A stretch of 64,000 nt of DNA from contig NZ_JAEQBB010000003.1 of NCBI RefSeq assembly GCF_018616375.1, positions 62,001-126,000 on the forward strand, written 5' to 3'. This document shows, one piece after another, positions 17,103-25,061 of the stretch. A program made the position numbers and the translations under genes. How positions within the stretch are numbered: position 1 is the first letter of the stretch; every line of letters starts with the position of its first letter. Source of the DNA: Exiguobacterium sp. J17977. GTDB taxonomy: Bacteria; Bacillota; Bacilli; Exiguobacteriales; Exiguobacteriaceae. Below the pieces are notes generated by a model. It saw only the letters and a list, made by a program, of their open reading frames with translations, ran no database searches and had not been told where the DNA came from.

Positions 17103-17820
17103 GACGGCTCCTCCGTTCTATCAAGATGAGACCTGCGGCGGTCACGAGGCTGAGTACACCAATCCCATAGAGACCGGCGTTGACGGCCGTGACACCGAAT
17201 AAGGCGTGAAGCATGACGAACAAATAACGGCCGTGCCCGAGCAACATCGGTTCCGCCTCGACTTCAAATCGATCGAGCAACCAAGAGAAAATGAGCGATA
17301 GTCCAAACCAACCGACGAAGTTTTGCGTCGGGATGTCGTAATACAGACCGTCATTCGCCCATTCCCAGTACCCCTTCACGTTCGCGGCGACCGGGTCGAT
17401 TGCCATGTCGAGCCAAACGGCGAGGAACGGGACGAGCCAGAGTGTGCGATTCTTGAACGAGAACAAACGGGCAACGGCAAAACTCGAGCCGATGACGGCG
17501 AGCCACGCCGCGCCGATTGTGACCGGTACGCCGAACACGGTCGGGCCGAACGCCTCGGCGTAGATGTACTCGCTGAACGGGAACCCGGTTTTGACACCGA
17601 GCGTCTCGACAGCGATCGAGCCGAAGAAGATGAACGGGACAATCCAGCGGGCGTGACGGACGCCGTCCGCAATCACCCAACCGCCGATGGCCCCCGCGAG
17701 CCATAAGAACACCGGGTTCGCCCATTCGAGCCAACTCGGCAACAAATCAAAGCCAACGAGGACGACCCCGATGACATACCAAACTAAAAACCATTTCCAA
17801 ATCCATGGATACACTTTCAT
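17068..17820 (-). CDS. CruF-like carotenoid biosynthesis membrane protein (DUF422)
   Basis: 250 aa with about seven membrane helices. Family signatures are ETLGVKTGFPFSEYIY (near 75-90) and the DMAIDPVAANVKGYWEW block (near 137-153). CruF-type members are carotenoid 1,2-hydratases that add water to the psi end, creating a hydroxyl that can be glycosylated. In this operon it would give a hydroxyl for sugar attachment, an alternative to carboxylate esterification. AGGTGATGAA precedes the ATG. It is the first gene of the minus-strand operon, with a likely promoter at 17839-17868. Confidence 0.85.
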   Translation of the reverse strand: MKVYPWIWKWFLVWYVIGVVLVGFDLLPSWLEWANPVFLWLAGAIGGWVIADGVRHARWIVPFIFFGSIAVETLGVKTGFPFSEYIYAEAFGPTVFGVPVTIGAAWLAVIGSSFAVARLFSFKNRTLWLVPFLAVWLDMAIDPVAANVKGYWEWANDGLYYDIPTQNFVGWFGLSLIFSWLLDRFEVEAEPMLLGHGRYLFVMLHALFGVTAVNAGLYGIGVLSLVTAAGLILIERRSRHDRSEQKEMVQ

Positions 17821-17838
17821 TTCATCACCTCACTTACC

Positions 17839-17868
17839 ATTCTAGAGAGGTTTGTGACATCCGTCTAA
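17839..17868 (-). promoter_or_regulatory. Putative promoter of the minus-strand carotenoid operon
   Basis: In minus-strand sense TTAGAC (17868-17863), 18 bases, TAGAAT (17844-17839), about 20 bases before the CruF-like start. Confidence 0.5.
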
Positions 17869-17879
17869 TAAATGCATGC

Positions 17880-17905
17880 AAAAAAGAGCCCCTCGAGAGG
17901 GACCC
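17880..17905 (-). terminator. Terminator after pssA
   Basis: In minus-strand sense GGGTCCCTC, short loop, GAGGGGCTC with wobble pairs, then TTTTTT. Confidence 0.75.
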
Positions 17906-17906
17906 A

Positions 17907-18605
17907 TCAATTCGCCATCCGTTTTCGTTTCTTGACGAACGAGAAGGCGATGAATAAGACGTAGAATGTGACGGCGATGAACCAGAACGAAGGCCATTCT
18001 TTCCAACGGGCCAGAATCATGTACGTCAAGTAGATGAGACTGACCGTGATGATGAATGAATGGCGCGGGAGCGGCACATCTTTGAAACTCGGGATGCGCA
18101 CGCGGCTGACCATGAGCAGCGCGAGACCCGTGAAAAAGATTGGGGTGAGTAGCTCATTAATCTGATCCCCGAACGTCGTCACGACGGCGAGCAGTCCACC
18201 GGCCGCGGTGATCGGGACTCCTGAGAAGTAGCTGGCGGTGACGTTCGTCGCCGATAAGTTGAAGCGGGCTAAGCGATAAGCGCCGAACAATGGGAATAAG
18301 GCCGCGAAGAAGAGGCCGTAATTGCCGTAATCGATAAAAAACGTATAGTAGGCGAGTAATGCCGGGGCGACCCCGAACGTGACGACATCGGCAAGCGAGT
18401 CGAGTTCTTTCCCGAAGTCACCGGCCACTCCGAGCATACGGGCCAGCCGTCCATCTAGACTGTCGAGCATCATGGCGATGATAATCAGTAACGTCGCGTT
18501 CGAAAAGTCGCCGCGCGCCGCATAGACGATGGCCAAGACGCCACAGAACAAGTTGCCGAACGTAAATGAGTTAGGAATCCACGAGCGGATTCGTTCTTTC
18601 CACAT
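17907..18605 (-). CDS. pssA: CDP-diacylglycerol--serine O-phosphatidyltransferase
   Basis: 232 aa integral membrane CDP-alcohol phosphatidyltransferase that makes phosphatidylserine from CDP-diacylglycerol and serine. The signature DG-x2-AR-x8-G-x3-D-x3-D is visible at about residues 47-69 (starting LDGRLAR and ending KELDSLAD). Multiple hydrophobic helices follow. I choose ATG 18605: GGAGG lies eight bases upstream, while the ATG at 18620 precedes this site. The product feeds Psd, whose gene is at 38347, to give phosphatidylethanolamine. It lies 20 bases after ybaK on the same strand and is probably cotranscribed. Confidence 0.93.
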   Translation of the reverse strand: MWKERIRSWIPNSFTFGNLFCGVLAIVYAARGDFSNATLLIIIAMMLDSLDGRLARMLGVAGDFGKELDSLADVVTFGVAPALLAYYTFFIDYGNYGLFFAALFPLFGAYRLARFNLSATNVTASYFSGVPITAAGGLLAVVTTFGDQINELLTPIFFTGLALLMVSRVRIPSFKDVPLPRHSFIITVSLIYLTYMILARWKEWPSFWFIAVTFYVLFIAFSFVKKRKRMAN

Positions 18606-18625
18606 AGGTATTGCCTCCATCTTTG

Positions 18626-19090
18626 TTATTGAGTGAACCAGCGACCGTCTGTGAATCCGAGCAAGTCAGCCGGTGTGAGTTCGAGTTGATAGCCGCGTTT
18701 TCCGGCCGAGATGATAATCGTGTCTTTTTGTTTGGCGCTGTCGTGAAGAAACACGGGGAATCGCTTCTTCGCACCAATCGGCGAAACTCCGCCACGGATG
18801 TACCCGGTCAGCGCCTCGAGTTCTTTCACTGGTACGGGCGAAACCTTTTTAGCACCCCAGGCTTTTGCAGCCGCTTTTAAGTCGATATCGAGCTCTCCTG
18901 AAATCAAAAAGAAGGCGAATCGACGTTGCTCGTTCTCGAGACAAATCGTTTTATACAGTTGGTCGAGCGGTTTACCGAGTGATGCGGCGACATGCTTGGC
19001 CGAGACGTCAGACTCGTCCACTTCATACGTGTGATACGTGAACGGGACGTTCCGTTGTTTCAGTTGTCTTGCGGCGTTTGTCAGTTGCAT
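18626..19090 (-). CDS. ybaK: Cys-tRNA(Pro)/Cys-tRNA(Cys) deacylase YbaK family
   Basis: 154 aa, the usual family length. It belongs to the YbaK/ProX editing superfamily that hydrolyses mischarged Cys-tRNA(Pro) in trans. Visible features are QLYKTICL, FFLISGELDIDLKAAAKA and the glycine-rich YIRGGVSPIGAKKRFPVFL, which contains the family GG-x-SP-x-G motif. I choose ATG 19090 (MQLTNAARQL) because AAGGGTGG sits just upstream; the longer frame start at 19132 has no good site. Confidence 0.9.
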   Translation of the reverse strand: MQLTNAARQLKQRNVPFTYHTYEVDESDVSAKHVAASLGKPLDQLYKTICLENEQRRFAFFLISGELDIDLKAAAKAWGAKKVSPVPVKELEALTGYIRGGVSPIGAKKRFPVFLHDSAKQKDTIIISAGKRGYQLELTPADLLGFTDGRWFTQ

Positions 19091-19245
19091 CAGTCCCACC
19101 CTTTCGTTGAACGACTCTTTTAAGAATAGCAAATAGTGGTAGCGTCGGGCAATCGAACTCGGAAAGTTTTCATGACAAGAAGGAAACAGAATCCATGATA
19201 GAGAAATGAACAGTGATTCATTTTATCATGAAGGGGGAAATCAGG

Positions 19246-19980
19246 ATGGAAACGATTCAACTGGAACAGCGGAACGGGGTCGGCTGGCTGAAATGGGACC
19301 GGCCGGAAAAATTGAACGCATTAAATGAAACGTTGCTTCGCGAGGCGAGGGAAGCGATGGAGCAGCTCGTGGAGGATGAGGCCGTCCACGTCATCGTGCT
19401 CGTCGGGCAAGGGCGTGCTTTCTCATCGGGACAGGACTTGACGATTGAGAGTGACGCCGACTATGGGGTGTATTTAGAAGAGGTGTATCATCCGCTCGTG
19501 CGGGCACTTGCCGACTGTCCGAAACCAATCATTGCCGGCATTCACGGGGTCGTCGCGGGGGCGGGTCTCAGTCTGGCGCTCGCCGCGGACGTCCGTCTCG
19601 TCGCAAGGTCGACGAAGTTCAGTTCGGCATTCATCAAAATCGGTCTCGTCGCCGATGCCGGGGGACCGTACCAGTTACGACGCTTGATGCGGCCAGATCT
19701 TGCGCTCGCTTGGATGTGGAGCGGCAGCACGATTGACGCCGAACAGGCCGAAACGTTCGGTCTCGTCACCGAGCTCGTCGAGGATGAGGCGTACTTGGAG
19801 CGGTTGACGACATACGCCGAGACGCTCGCAGCCAAGTCACCGACGGCAGTGCAAGGCATGAAGGCGCTGTTCCGGGCCGATTCGTTCGAGGAGGGGCTCG
19901 AACAAGAGATTATCTGGCAACGGAAGTGTGGGCAGACGGACGTTCATCGCCAGGCGATGCAGGCGTTCCTAAATCGATGA
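19246..19980 (+). CDS. Enoyl-CoA hydratase/isomerase family protein (PaaG-like)
   Basis: 244 aa crotonase-fold protein. The oxyanion-hole segments are AFSSGQDL (near residue 66) and HGVVAGAGLSLALAAD (near 105). The position that carries a catalytic glutamate in hydratases reads IGLVADAGGPYQL, with an aspartate as in PaaG-type isomerases, so an acyl-CoA isomerase is more likely than a plain hydratase. I choose ATG 19246, six bases after AAGGGGGAAA; the upstream start at 19213 lacks a site. It stands alone between convergent or divergent neighbours, so the pathway is not defined by context. Confidence 0.85.
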   Translation: METIQLEQRNGVGWLKWDRPEKLNALNETLLREAREAMEQLVEDEAVHVIVLVGQGRAFSSGQDLTIESDADYGVYLEEVYHPLVRALADCPKPIIAGIHGVVAGAGLSLALAADVRLVARSTKFSSAFIKIGLVADAGGPYQLRRLMRPDLALAWMWSGSTIDAEQAETFGLVTELVEDEAYLERLTTYAETLAAKSPTAVQGMKALFRADSFEEGLEQEIIWQRKCGQTDVHRQAMQAFLNR

Positions 19981-20013
19981 AAAAAGAAGCGGTCACAGCG
20001 ACCGCTTCTTTTT
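19981..20013. terminator. Bidirectional terminator between enoyl-CoA isomerase and MATE genes
   Basis: AAGAAGCGGTC-ACAGC-GACCGCTTCTT flanked by A and T runs serves both convergent genes. Confidence 0.88.
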
Positions 20014-20019
20014 GCTTGA

Positions 20020-21378
20020 TTATGAAGTTGGTTTTGCTTCGAATTGGAAGCCTTTTTGTTGCCACGTCCCGTATTTCCAGCGCCGGAAGGCGAAGAAACC
20101 GCGGAACCACTCGTCGAGTGAGAAAGCGAGCCAAATCCCGAGCACGCCGAGCCCCATCTGGAGTCCGAACAAATAGCTAAAGACGACGGCGACGCCCCAC
20201 ATTGAGGCGATTCCAATCATGACCGGGAAGCGAACGTCACCGACCGACTTGAGCGATCCCATCAAGACGATGTTCATGGCACGACCTGGCTCCAAGATGA
20301 GCGTCGCCCATAAAATCGGTACGCCGACGGCAATGATGTCCGGGTTCGACGTGAACAGGCCGAGCAACGACTTACCGAAGACGGCGAGTCCGAGTGAGGC
20401 CACGAGCGACGCGAACATGGCGAGCTTCAACGTCTTGACGGCGCGTGTATATGCCTCTTTGAATCGTTTCCCACCGATGTCACGGGCAATTAACAGTTGC
20501 GTCCCTTGGGCGACGGCGACCGTGAACAAGAAAGCGAGCATCGACAAGTTCATGACGTAGACACGGGCGGCGAGGGACGCCTCGCCCATCGTGGCGATGA
20601 ATCCCGTGATGATGATTTGTGAGAACTGGTACGATAAGTTCTCTCCGGCCGACGGTACCCCAATTTGGAGCAAGGCGCGGATATCATCGCGTTGCGGCTT
20701 AATCAATTCTTTGAGTGGGAAGCGAAGCATGAGCCGCTTCTTGACGATCCAGAACAAGAGCACCATCGCCGAGAAACGGGCGATGACGATGGCCCACGCG
20801 ACACCGGCGACACCTGTGACCGGAAGCCCGAACCAACCCATGACAGCAATCATGGCTCCGATGGCCGTGATGATATCGATGAGAAGCGTCGCGAGCATTG
20901 CGTGCTTCGTCATCCCGTGACTCCGAAGAACGGAGCTGAGTGCCATGATGAGCGCCTCGGTAAAGAGCGACAAGCCGACGATTTGTAAGAACAAGAGACC
21001 ATGGTCGAACAGCTCATCCGATAGACCGAACAGGCGGAGGAACGTCTCACCAAACAAGAACACGACGGCGACCATGATTGCGCCGAGCCACATGTTCAAG
21101 CTGACGGCAGAACGGGCGAAGTCGCGGCTCTTTTTCATCCGGTTGGCGCCGATGGCTTGACCGATCAAGATGGTCGCGCCGACAGACGTCACGCTGAAGA
21201 CAATTAAGAAGACGTTCAAAATTTGGTTGGCGACGCCGACGGCAGAAGCGGCGGCATCGGAGTAATGTGCAAGCATGAGCGTGGCGATAATCCCGGTTCC
21301 CATATGGAGCGCGAGCTCGATGAAGATGGGCCACGATATTTTAAATAGACTGAGCTGTTCGGTGTTTTTATTCGGCAT
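20020..21378 (-). CDS. MATE family multidrug/cation efflux transporter
   Basis: 452 aa, 12 predicted membrane helices in two halves, typical of MATE exporters driven by H+ or Na+. Early features are WPIFIELALHMGTGI and VGATILIGQAIGANR; the second half begins near PSAGENLSYQ. The substrate cannot be inferred. GGGAG precedes the ATG at 21378. It is monocistronic, ending in a terminator shared with the convergent gene. Confidence 0.9.
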   Translation of the reverse strand: MPNKNTEQLSLFKISWPIFIELALHMGTGIIATLMLAHYSDAAASAVGVANQILNVFLIVFSVTSVGATILIGQAIGANRMKKSRDFARSAVSLNMWLGAIMVAVVFLFGETFLRLFGLSDELFDHGLLFLQIVGLSLFTEALIMALSSVLRSHGMTKHAMLATLLIDIITAIGAMIAVMGWFGLPVTGVAGVAWAIVIARFSAMVLLFWIVKKRLMLRFPLKELIKPQRDDIRALLQIGVPSAGENLSYQFSQIIITGFIATMGEASLAARVYVMNLSMLAFLFTVAVAQGTQLLIARDIGGKRFKEAYTRAVKTLKLAMFASLVASLGLAVFGKSLLGLFTSNPDIIAVGVPILWATLILEPGRAMNIVLMGSLKSVGDVRFPVMIGIASMWGVAVVFSYLFGLQMGLGVLGIWLAFSLDEWFRGFFAFRRWKYGTWQQKGFQFEAKPTS

Positions 21379-21497
21379 GTGTATTCTCCCTTGTTTCTAC
21401 AATTCTCTCTATGAAATATTTACGTTGTCAAAATCACAAGGGTCATGTTACTCCTTTTGAAATGAAAAAGAAAGGGATTTGGCAAATTATTTTCAAC

Positions 21498-21523
21498 AAA
21501 AAAAACACCCGCCGAGACGGGTG
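21498..21523 (-). terminator. Terminator after the neopullulanase-type gene
   Basis: In minus-strand sense CACCCG-TCTCGG-CGGGTG followed by eight T. Confidence 0.88.
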
Positions 21524-21534
21524 CAAAACCGAAT

Positions 21535-23319
21535 TTATTTCATTTTCAAAATCGTGGCGCTGAACGGTGCGAGCTCGACTTCAAGTGAGTCTACATCGCG
21601 GTCGTGAAGCAAATCGTAAGCGCTTCCCGTATGCCAGAGCGGGTTCAGCTTCGATACCGTTTCTGAGTTATTGAAGTATATCAAATACGTCTCGTCTTTC
21701 GTGCAACGTTCGACGATGAGTGCGTTCGATTCGTCATCGACAAGGTTGAAACGATACGAGCCGGCGTTGGCGAGCACCGGGTGCTCTTTGCGGAGGCGAA
21801 TTAATTTTTGGATATAGCGGAACAGCTCACGGTCTTCCTGCGTCTCATCCCACGGCATGCAGCGACGGCAGCCTGGGTCTTGTTCACCTTCGAGACCGAT
21901 CTCATCCCCGTAATAGATACACGGGCTGCCCGTATATGTGAGCATCGATGTCATGAGCAACTTGAACTTGCCTTTATGTCCTTTCGCCCGTGTGAGCGCA
22001 CGCGGCGTGTCGTGCGAGTCGATCAAGTTGAACGTCACTTCGTTCACGTTCGTCGTGTTCATCATCTCGACGCGCGTCAATTCGTCCCGGAACTCGGAAG
22101 CGGACGTCCGGTCGAGTGCGAAATAGTTGAGGCTCGCGTTCGTGAACGGGTAGTTCATGACGGCGTCGAACTGGTCGCCTTGAATCCATGGTTGCGCGTC
22201 GTGCCAAATCTCACCGAGGATGTAGGCCTCTGGGTTCGCTTGCTTCACGGCTTTCCGGAAGTCGCGCCAGAACGCATGGTCGACTTCGTTGGCGACGTCT
22301 AGACGCCAGCCGTCGATGCCGAACTCCTCGACCCAATAGCGGGCCACTTCTAATAGATAAGCTTTTAACGCTGGGTGCTCCGTATTGATTTTTGGCATGT
22401 TCTTCTCGAACGCGAACGTATCGTAGTTCGGCTTCGGTGTCGTCTCGATTGGGAAGTCACGAAGATAGAACCAGTCCCGGTATTCCGACTGCGGTCCGTT
22501 TTCGACGACGTCGAGGAACCACGGGTGGTTGTACCCGACATGGTTGAAGACGGCGTCGAGCATGACTTTAATGCCGTTTGCGTGAAGCAGGTCGACCATC
22601 TCTTTGAACTTCTCTTTCGTCCCGAATTGCGGGTCGATTTCCATATAATCGAGCGTGTCGTACTTATGATTCGTCGTCGCCTTGAAAATCGGACAGAAGT
22701 AAATACCGGTGATCCCGAGATCGACGAGGTAATCGATTTTGTCGATGACGCCTTGGAAGTCACCGCCGAAGAAGTTCGTCAGGCTCGGCTCGGCACTGTT
22801 CCATTCGAGTGTGCCTTCCGGGTCGAGCGACGAGTCGCCGTTTGCGAACCGATCCGGGAAGATTTGATACCAGACCGTATCCTTTACCCATGATGGAGCG
22901 TGGAAGATGTCGATCGGATTGATGAACGGGACGCAGAAATAGTAGCCCGTGTCATCGAGCGGCTTATCTTCGAACCAACCTTTTTCCGTATAGACGGCCG
23001 TCTCGTTGCCGTCATGAAGACGGAAACCATAGCGGAGCCGGCGGAATGGCGGCTTGATGGCGATGAACCAATAGTCGTATTGGTCGTCATGACCGATTTT
23101 TTCCATCGGTGTCTCGAACGTGCGCCAGAAGCTCGGTTTATTCGGATCGAAGTTCCACATGGCCGGATCTTCCGAGTGCCAGTCGTACGGGTCATTCCAA
23201 ATTAAGTCAACAGATTGGATATCATTTCTTTTCGTATGGAATCGAATATGTATCGTTTCTCGGTCGTACTTGTACACGAAAGGGGACATGGCGCGATGAT
23301 AAATAGCTTCTTTAATCAA
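21535..23319 (-). CDS. Neopullulanase / maltogenic amylase / cyclomaltodextrinase (GH13_20)
   Basis: 594 aa without a signal peptide. The N-terminal domain (about 1-120) is the dimerising CBM34-type domain (KEAIYHR, SVDLIWNDPYDW), followed by the GH13 barrel: DAVFNHVGYNHPWF, nucleophile in GWRLDVANEVDH, acid/base Glu in ILGEIWHD, and LIDSHDTPR. It hydrolyses cyclodextrins and maltodextrins to maltose in the cytoplasm. The likely start is TTG 23319 (MIKEAIYHR matches relatives) with AAAGGA upstream. It is divergent from malE and shares its operator-rich region. Confidence 0.93.
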   Translation of the reverse strand: MIKEAIYHRAMSPFVYKYDRETIHIRFHTKRNDIQSVDLIWNDPYDWHSEDPAMWNFDPNKPSFWRTFETPMEKIGHDDQYDYWFIAIKPPFRRLRYGFRLHDGNETAVYTEKGWFEDKPLDDTGYYFCVPFINPIDIFHAPSWVKDTVWYQIFPDRFANGDSSLDPEGTLEWNSAEPSLTNFFGGDFQGVIDKIDYLVDLGITGIYFCPIFKATTNHKYDTLDYMEIDPQFGTKEKFKEMVDLLHANGIKVMLDAVFNHVGYNHPWFLDVVENGPQSEYRDWFYLRDFPIETTPKPNYDTFAFEKNMPKINTEHPALKAYLLEVARYWVEEFGIDGWRLDVANEVDHAFWRDFRKAVKQANPEAYILGEIWHDAQPWIQGDQFDAVMNYPFTNASLNYFALDRTSASEFRDELTRVEMMNTTNVNEVTFNLIDSHDTPRALTRAKGHKGKFKLLMTSMLTYTGSPCIYYGDEIGLEGEQDPGCRRCMPWDETQEDRELFRYIQKLIRLRKEHPVLANAGSYRFNLVDDESNALIVERCTKDETYLIYFNNSETVSKLNPLWHTGSAYDLLHDRDVDSLEVELAPFSATILKMK

Positions 23320-23391
23320 ATGAAATCGTTCCTTTCTCTCTTAGGGTTGTTACCATTTTACACTGTCTGTTCAGAAAAGAAACATCAGTTG

Positions 23392-23405
23392 TGAAAACGT
23401 TTGCT
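23392..23405. promoter_or_regulatory. CcpA/LacI-type operator-like site (1)
   Basis: TGAAAACGTTTGCT matches most of the cre consensus TGWAANCGNTNWCA. It overlaps a perfect dyad TTTGCT-CA-AGCAAA at 23400-23413. Confidence 0.55.
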
Positions 23406-23412
23406 CAAGCAA

Positions 23413-23441
23413 AGGTTAATAAAGCGTTTACATTTTGTCAA
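23413..23441 (-). promoter_or_regulatory. Possible promoter for the neopullulanase-type gene
   Basis: In minus-strand sense a perfect TTGACA (23441-23436), 17 bases, then a poor TAACCT (23418-23413). A cre-like operator (23419-23432) lies between the two. Confidence 0.4.
23419..23432. promoter_or_regulatory. CcpA/LacI-type operator-like site (2)
   Basis: ATAAAGCGTTTACA matches the core AARCG-TTTACA of cre. It is placed within the spacer of the possible minus-strand promoter. Confidence 0.6.
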
Positions 23442-23535
23442 TCGTCCAATTCCTCATTTTATAAGAAAAACACCTATAAAAAATTCAAAAAGAGATAAAT
23501 GGGACAACGGCAGGAAAAATTCCTAAAAAAAAGTC

Positions 23536-23563
23536 TTGTAAAACGCTTACACAACTGTATAAT
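23536..23563 (+). promoter_or_regulatory. malE operon promoter with overlapping operator
   Basis: TTGTAA at 23536-23541, 16 bases, TATAAT at 23558-23563 preceded by TG. The operator GTAAAACGCTTACA at 23538-23551 covers the -35 and spacer, so binding would block RNA polymerase. Confidence 0.75.
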
Positions 23564-23579
23564 AAAAATTGAGGTGAGG

Positions 23580-23637
23580 ATGCAAACGTTTTCACTAACC
23601 TACTGATTCTGTAGCGGAGTTGTTTAAAATCAGTAGG
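23580..23637 (+). promoter_or_regulatory. malE leader: 8-codon mini-ORF overlapping operator and hairpin
   Basis: GAGGTGAGG is followed by ATG at 23580 and eight sense codons (MQTFSLTY) ending in TGA at 23604-23606. A cre-like site TGCAAACGTTTTCA lies at 23581-23594. CCTACTGATT (23599-23608) pairs perfectly with AATCAGTAGG (23628-23637). The mini-ORF stop lies inside the left arm, so translation of the mini-ORF would open the stem. No T run follows, so it is not a plain terminator. Whether the peptide is made is unknown. Confidence 0.4.
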
Positions 23638-23690
23638 CCAGTGCGATTGCGCAAATCTGACCATACTATTCCTTGGGGAGGTTTTTCATC

Positions 23691-24956
23691 ATGAAGATGA
23701 AAAAAATGGTAGCAGGACTTTCAACGGCAGTATTCGCTTTCGGTGCACTTGCTGCATGTGGTGGCGGTACGGACAACGGTTCTACTAACGAAGGCGGTTC
23801 TACTAATGAGAACAAGCCAGAAAAAATCGTAATTTGGGAAGATATTGAAAAGTCGGAAACGACGAAAGAAGTTGCGAAGGCGTTTGAAGAAGAACACGGC
23901 GTCGCAGTTGAAGTCGTTGAAGTCCAAATGACGGACCAAAAAGACAAGTTGGCGCTTGATGGCCCAGCTGGTAAAGGTCCTGATATCGTTCTCGTACCGC
24001 ACGACCAAATCGGAACGATCGCTGACCAAGGTCACTTGGCCCCGCTTACTGACGAAGGCGCACTTGACGCGTTCACTGACGCTTCGAAATCGGCTGTCAT
24101 GTTCGACGGACAAGCTTACGGCTACCCGAAATCAGTTGAGACACCAGTCCTCATGTACAACAAGGATTTGGTATCAGAAGCTCCTACTTCAATGGACGAC
24201 TTGTACAAGTTGTCTACAGATCTTAAAGACAAAGGCGAGTACGGTTTCCTCGGTCTTTGGGATAACTTCTACTTCGCTCACGGTGTAGTGGCTGGCTTCG
24301 GCGGTTACGTCTTCAAAGAAGACGGCGGCGCGCTCGACCCATCAGACATCGGTTTGAACAACGAAGGCGCAGTTGAAGGTTTCGACTACATCGGCAAATG
24401 GTATCAAGAAGGCCTCTTCCCTAAAGGGTTGATCGGCGAGTCTGGCGGCCAAGCGATGGACCAACTCTTCACTGAGAAGAAAGCACACACAGTCATGAAC
24501 GGACCATGGGCCGTAGCTGGTTACCAAGATGCTGGCGTCAACCTTGGAGCGTCTGCATTGCCGACACTTCCAAACGGTGAGCCAATCAAGACGTTCATGG
24601 GCGTGAAGACATACGCACTCTCTGCATACACGGAGAACCAAGAGTGGGCTGAAATGTTCCTCGCAGAACTCACAAACGAAGAGAACGCATTGAAAATGTT
24701 CGAAGCGTACAACGAGATTCCACCAGTAGCAGCACTCGAGTCGAACGAAACAATCACGTCGAACGAAGTTGCGAAAGCGGTATTCGATCAAGCAACGAAC
24801 GCAATCCCAATGCCTAACATTCCTGAAATGGGACAAGTTTGGGAGCCAATGGCACAAGCGCTTCAGCTCGTCGCAACTGGCAAGCAAGATGCACAAAAAT
24901 CAGCTGACGATGCTGTTAAAGTCATCGAGCAACAAATCCAAGCGAACAACCAATAA
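23691..24956 (+). CDS. malE: Maltodextrin-binding lipoprotein of ABC importer (MalE/MdxE)
   Basis: 421 aa extracellular solute-binding protein. It has a lipoprotein signal peptide with lipobox LAAC at the end of an N-terminal hydrophobic helix (residues about 5-23), then a Gly/Asn/Thr linker before the type-1 sugar-binding fold (EKIVIWEDIE, GKGPDIVLVPHDQIG, NGPWAV). It captures maltodextrins for the permeases MalF and MalG. ATG 23691 has GGGGAGG nine bases upstream. Codons are strongly biased, suggesting high expression. No MalK-type ATPase is in the window; a shared MsmX-like ATPase elsewhere is the usual solution in Bacilli. Confidence 0.94.
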   Translation: MKMKKMVAGLSTAVFAFGALAACGGGTDNGSTNEGGSTNENKPEKIVIWEDIEKSETTKEVAKAFEEEHGVAVEVVEVQMTDQKDKLALDGPAGKGPDIVLVPHDQIGTIADQGHLAPLTDEGALDAFTDASKSAVMFDGQAYGYPKSVETPVLMYNKDLVSEAPTSMDDLYKLSTDLKDKGEYGFLGLWDNFYFAHGVVAGFGGYVFKEDGGALDPSDIGLNNEGAVEGFDYIGKWYQEGLFPKGLIGESGGQAMDQLFTEKKAHTVMNGPWAVAGYQDAGVNLGASALPTLPNGEPIKTFMGVKTYALSAYTENQEWAEMFLAELTNEENALKMFEAYNEIPPVAALESNETITSNEVAKAVFDQATNAIPMPNIPEMGQVWEPMAQALQLVATGKQDAQKSADDAVKVIEQQIQANNQ

Positions 24957-24970
24957 GGACAAGAGATGAT

Positions 24971-24994
24971 GGGGTACGCCGACTGGCGTTCCCC
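24971..24994 (+). terminator. Stem-loop between malE and malF, partial terminator or stabiliser
   Basis: GGGGTACGCC and GGCGTTCCCC form a stem with one mismatch, followed by CTCATTTTCT, a weak T tract. Such stems after binding-protein genes commonly keep the first gene's mRNA more abundant. Confidence 0.5.
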
Positions 24995-25010
24995 CTCATT
25001 TTCTAGAATT

Positions 25011-25026
25011 GAGCAAACGCTTGCTC
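25011..25026. promoter_or_regulatory. Internal LacI/CcpA-like operator between malE and malF
   Basis: GAGCAA-ACGC-TTGCTC is a dyad with the CG-centred core of LacI-family sites. It lies 36 bases before the malF start. Confidence 0.5.
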
Positions 25027-25061
25027 GATTGATTTGCTCAAATTGAAAGGAGAAATTGAGG

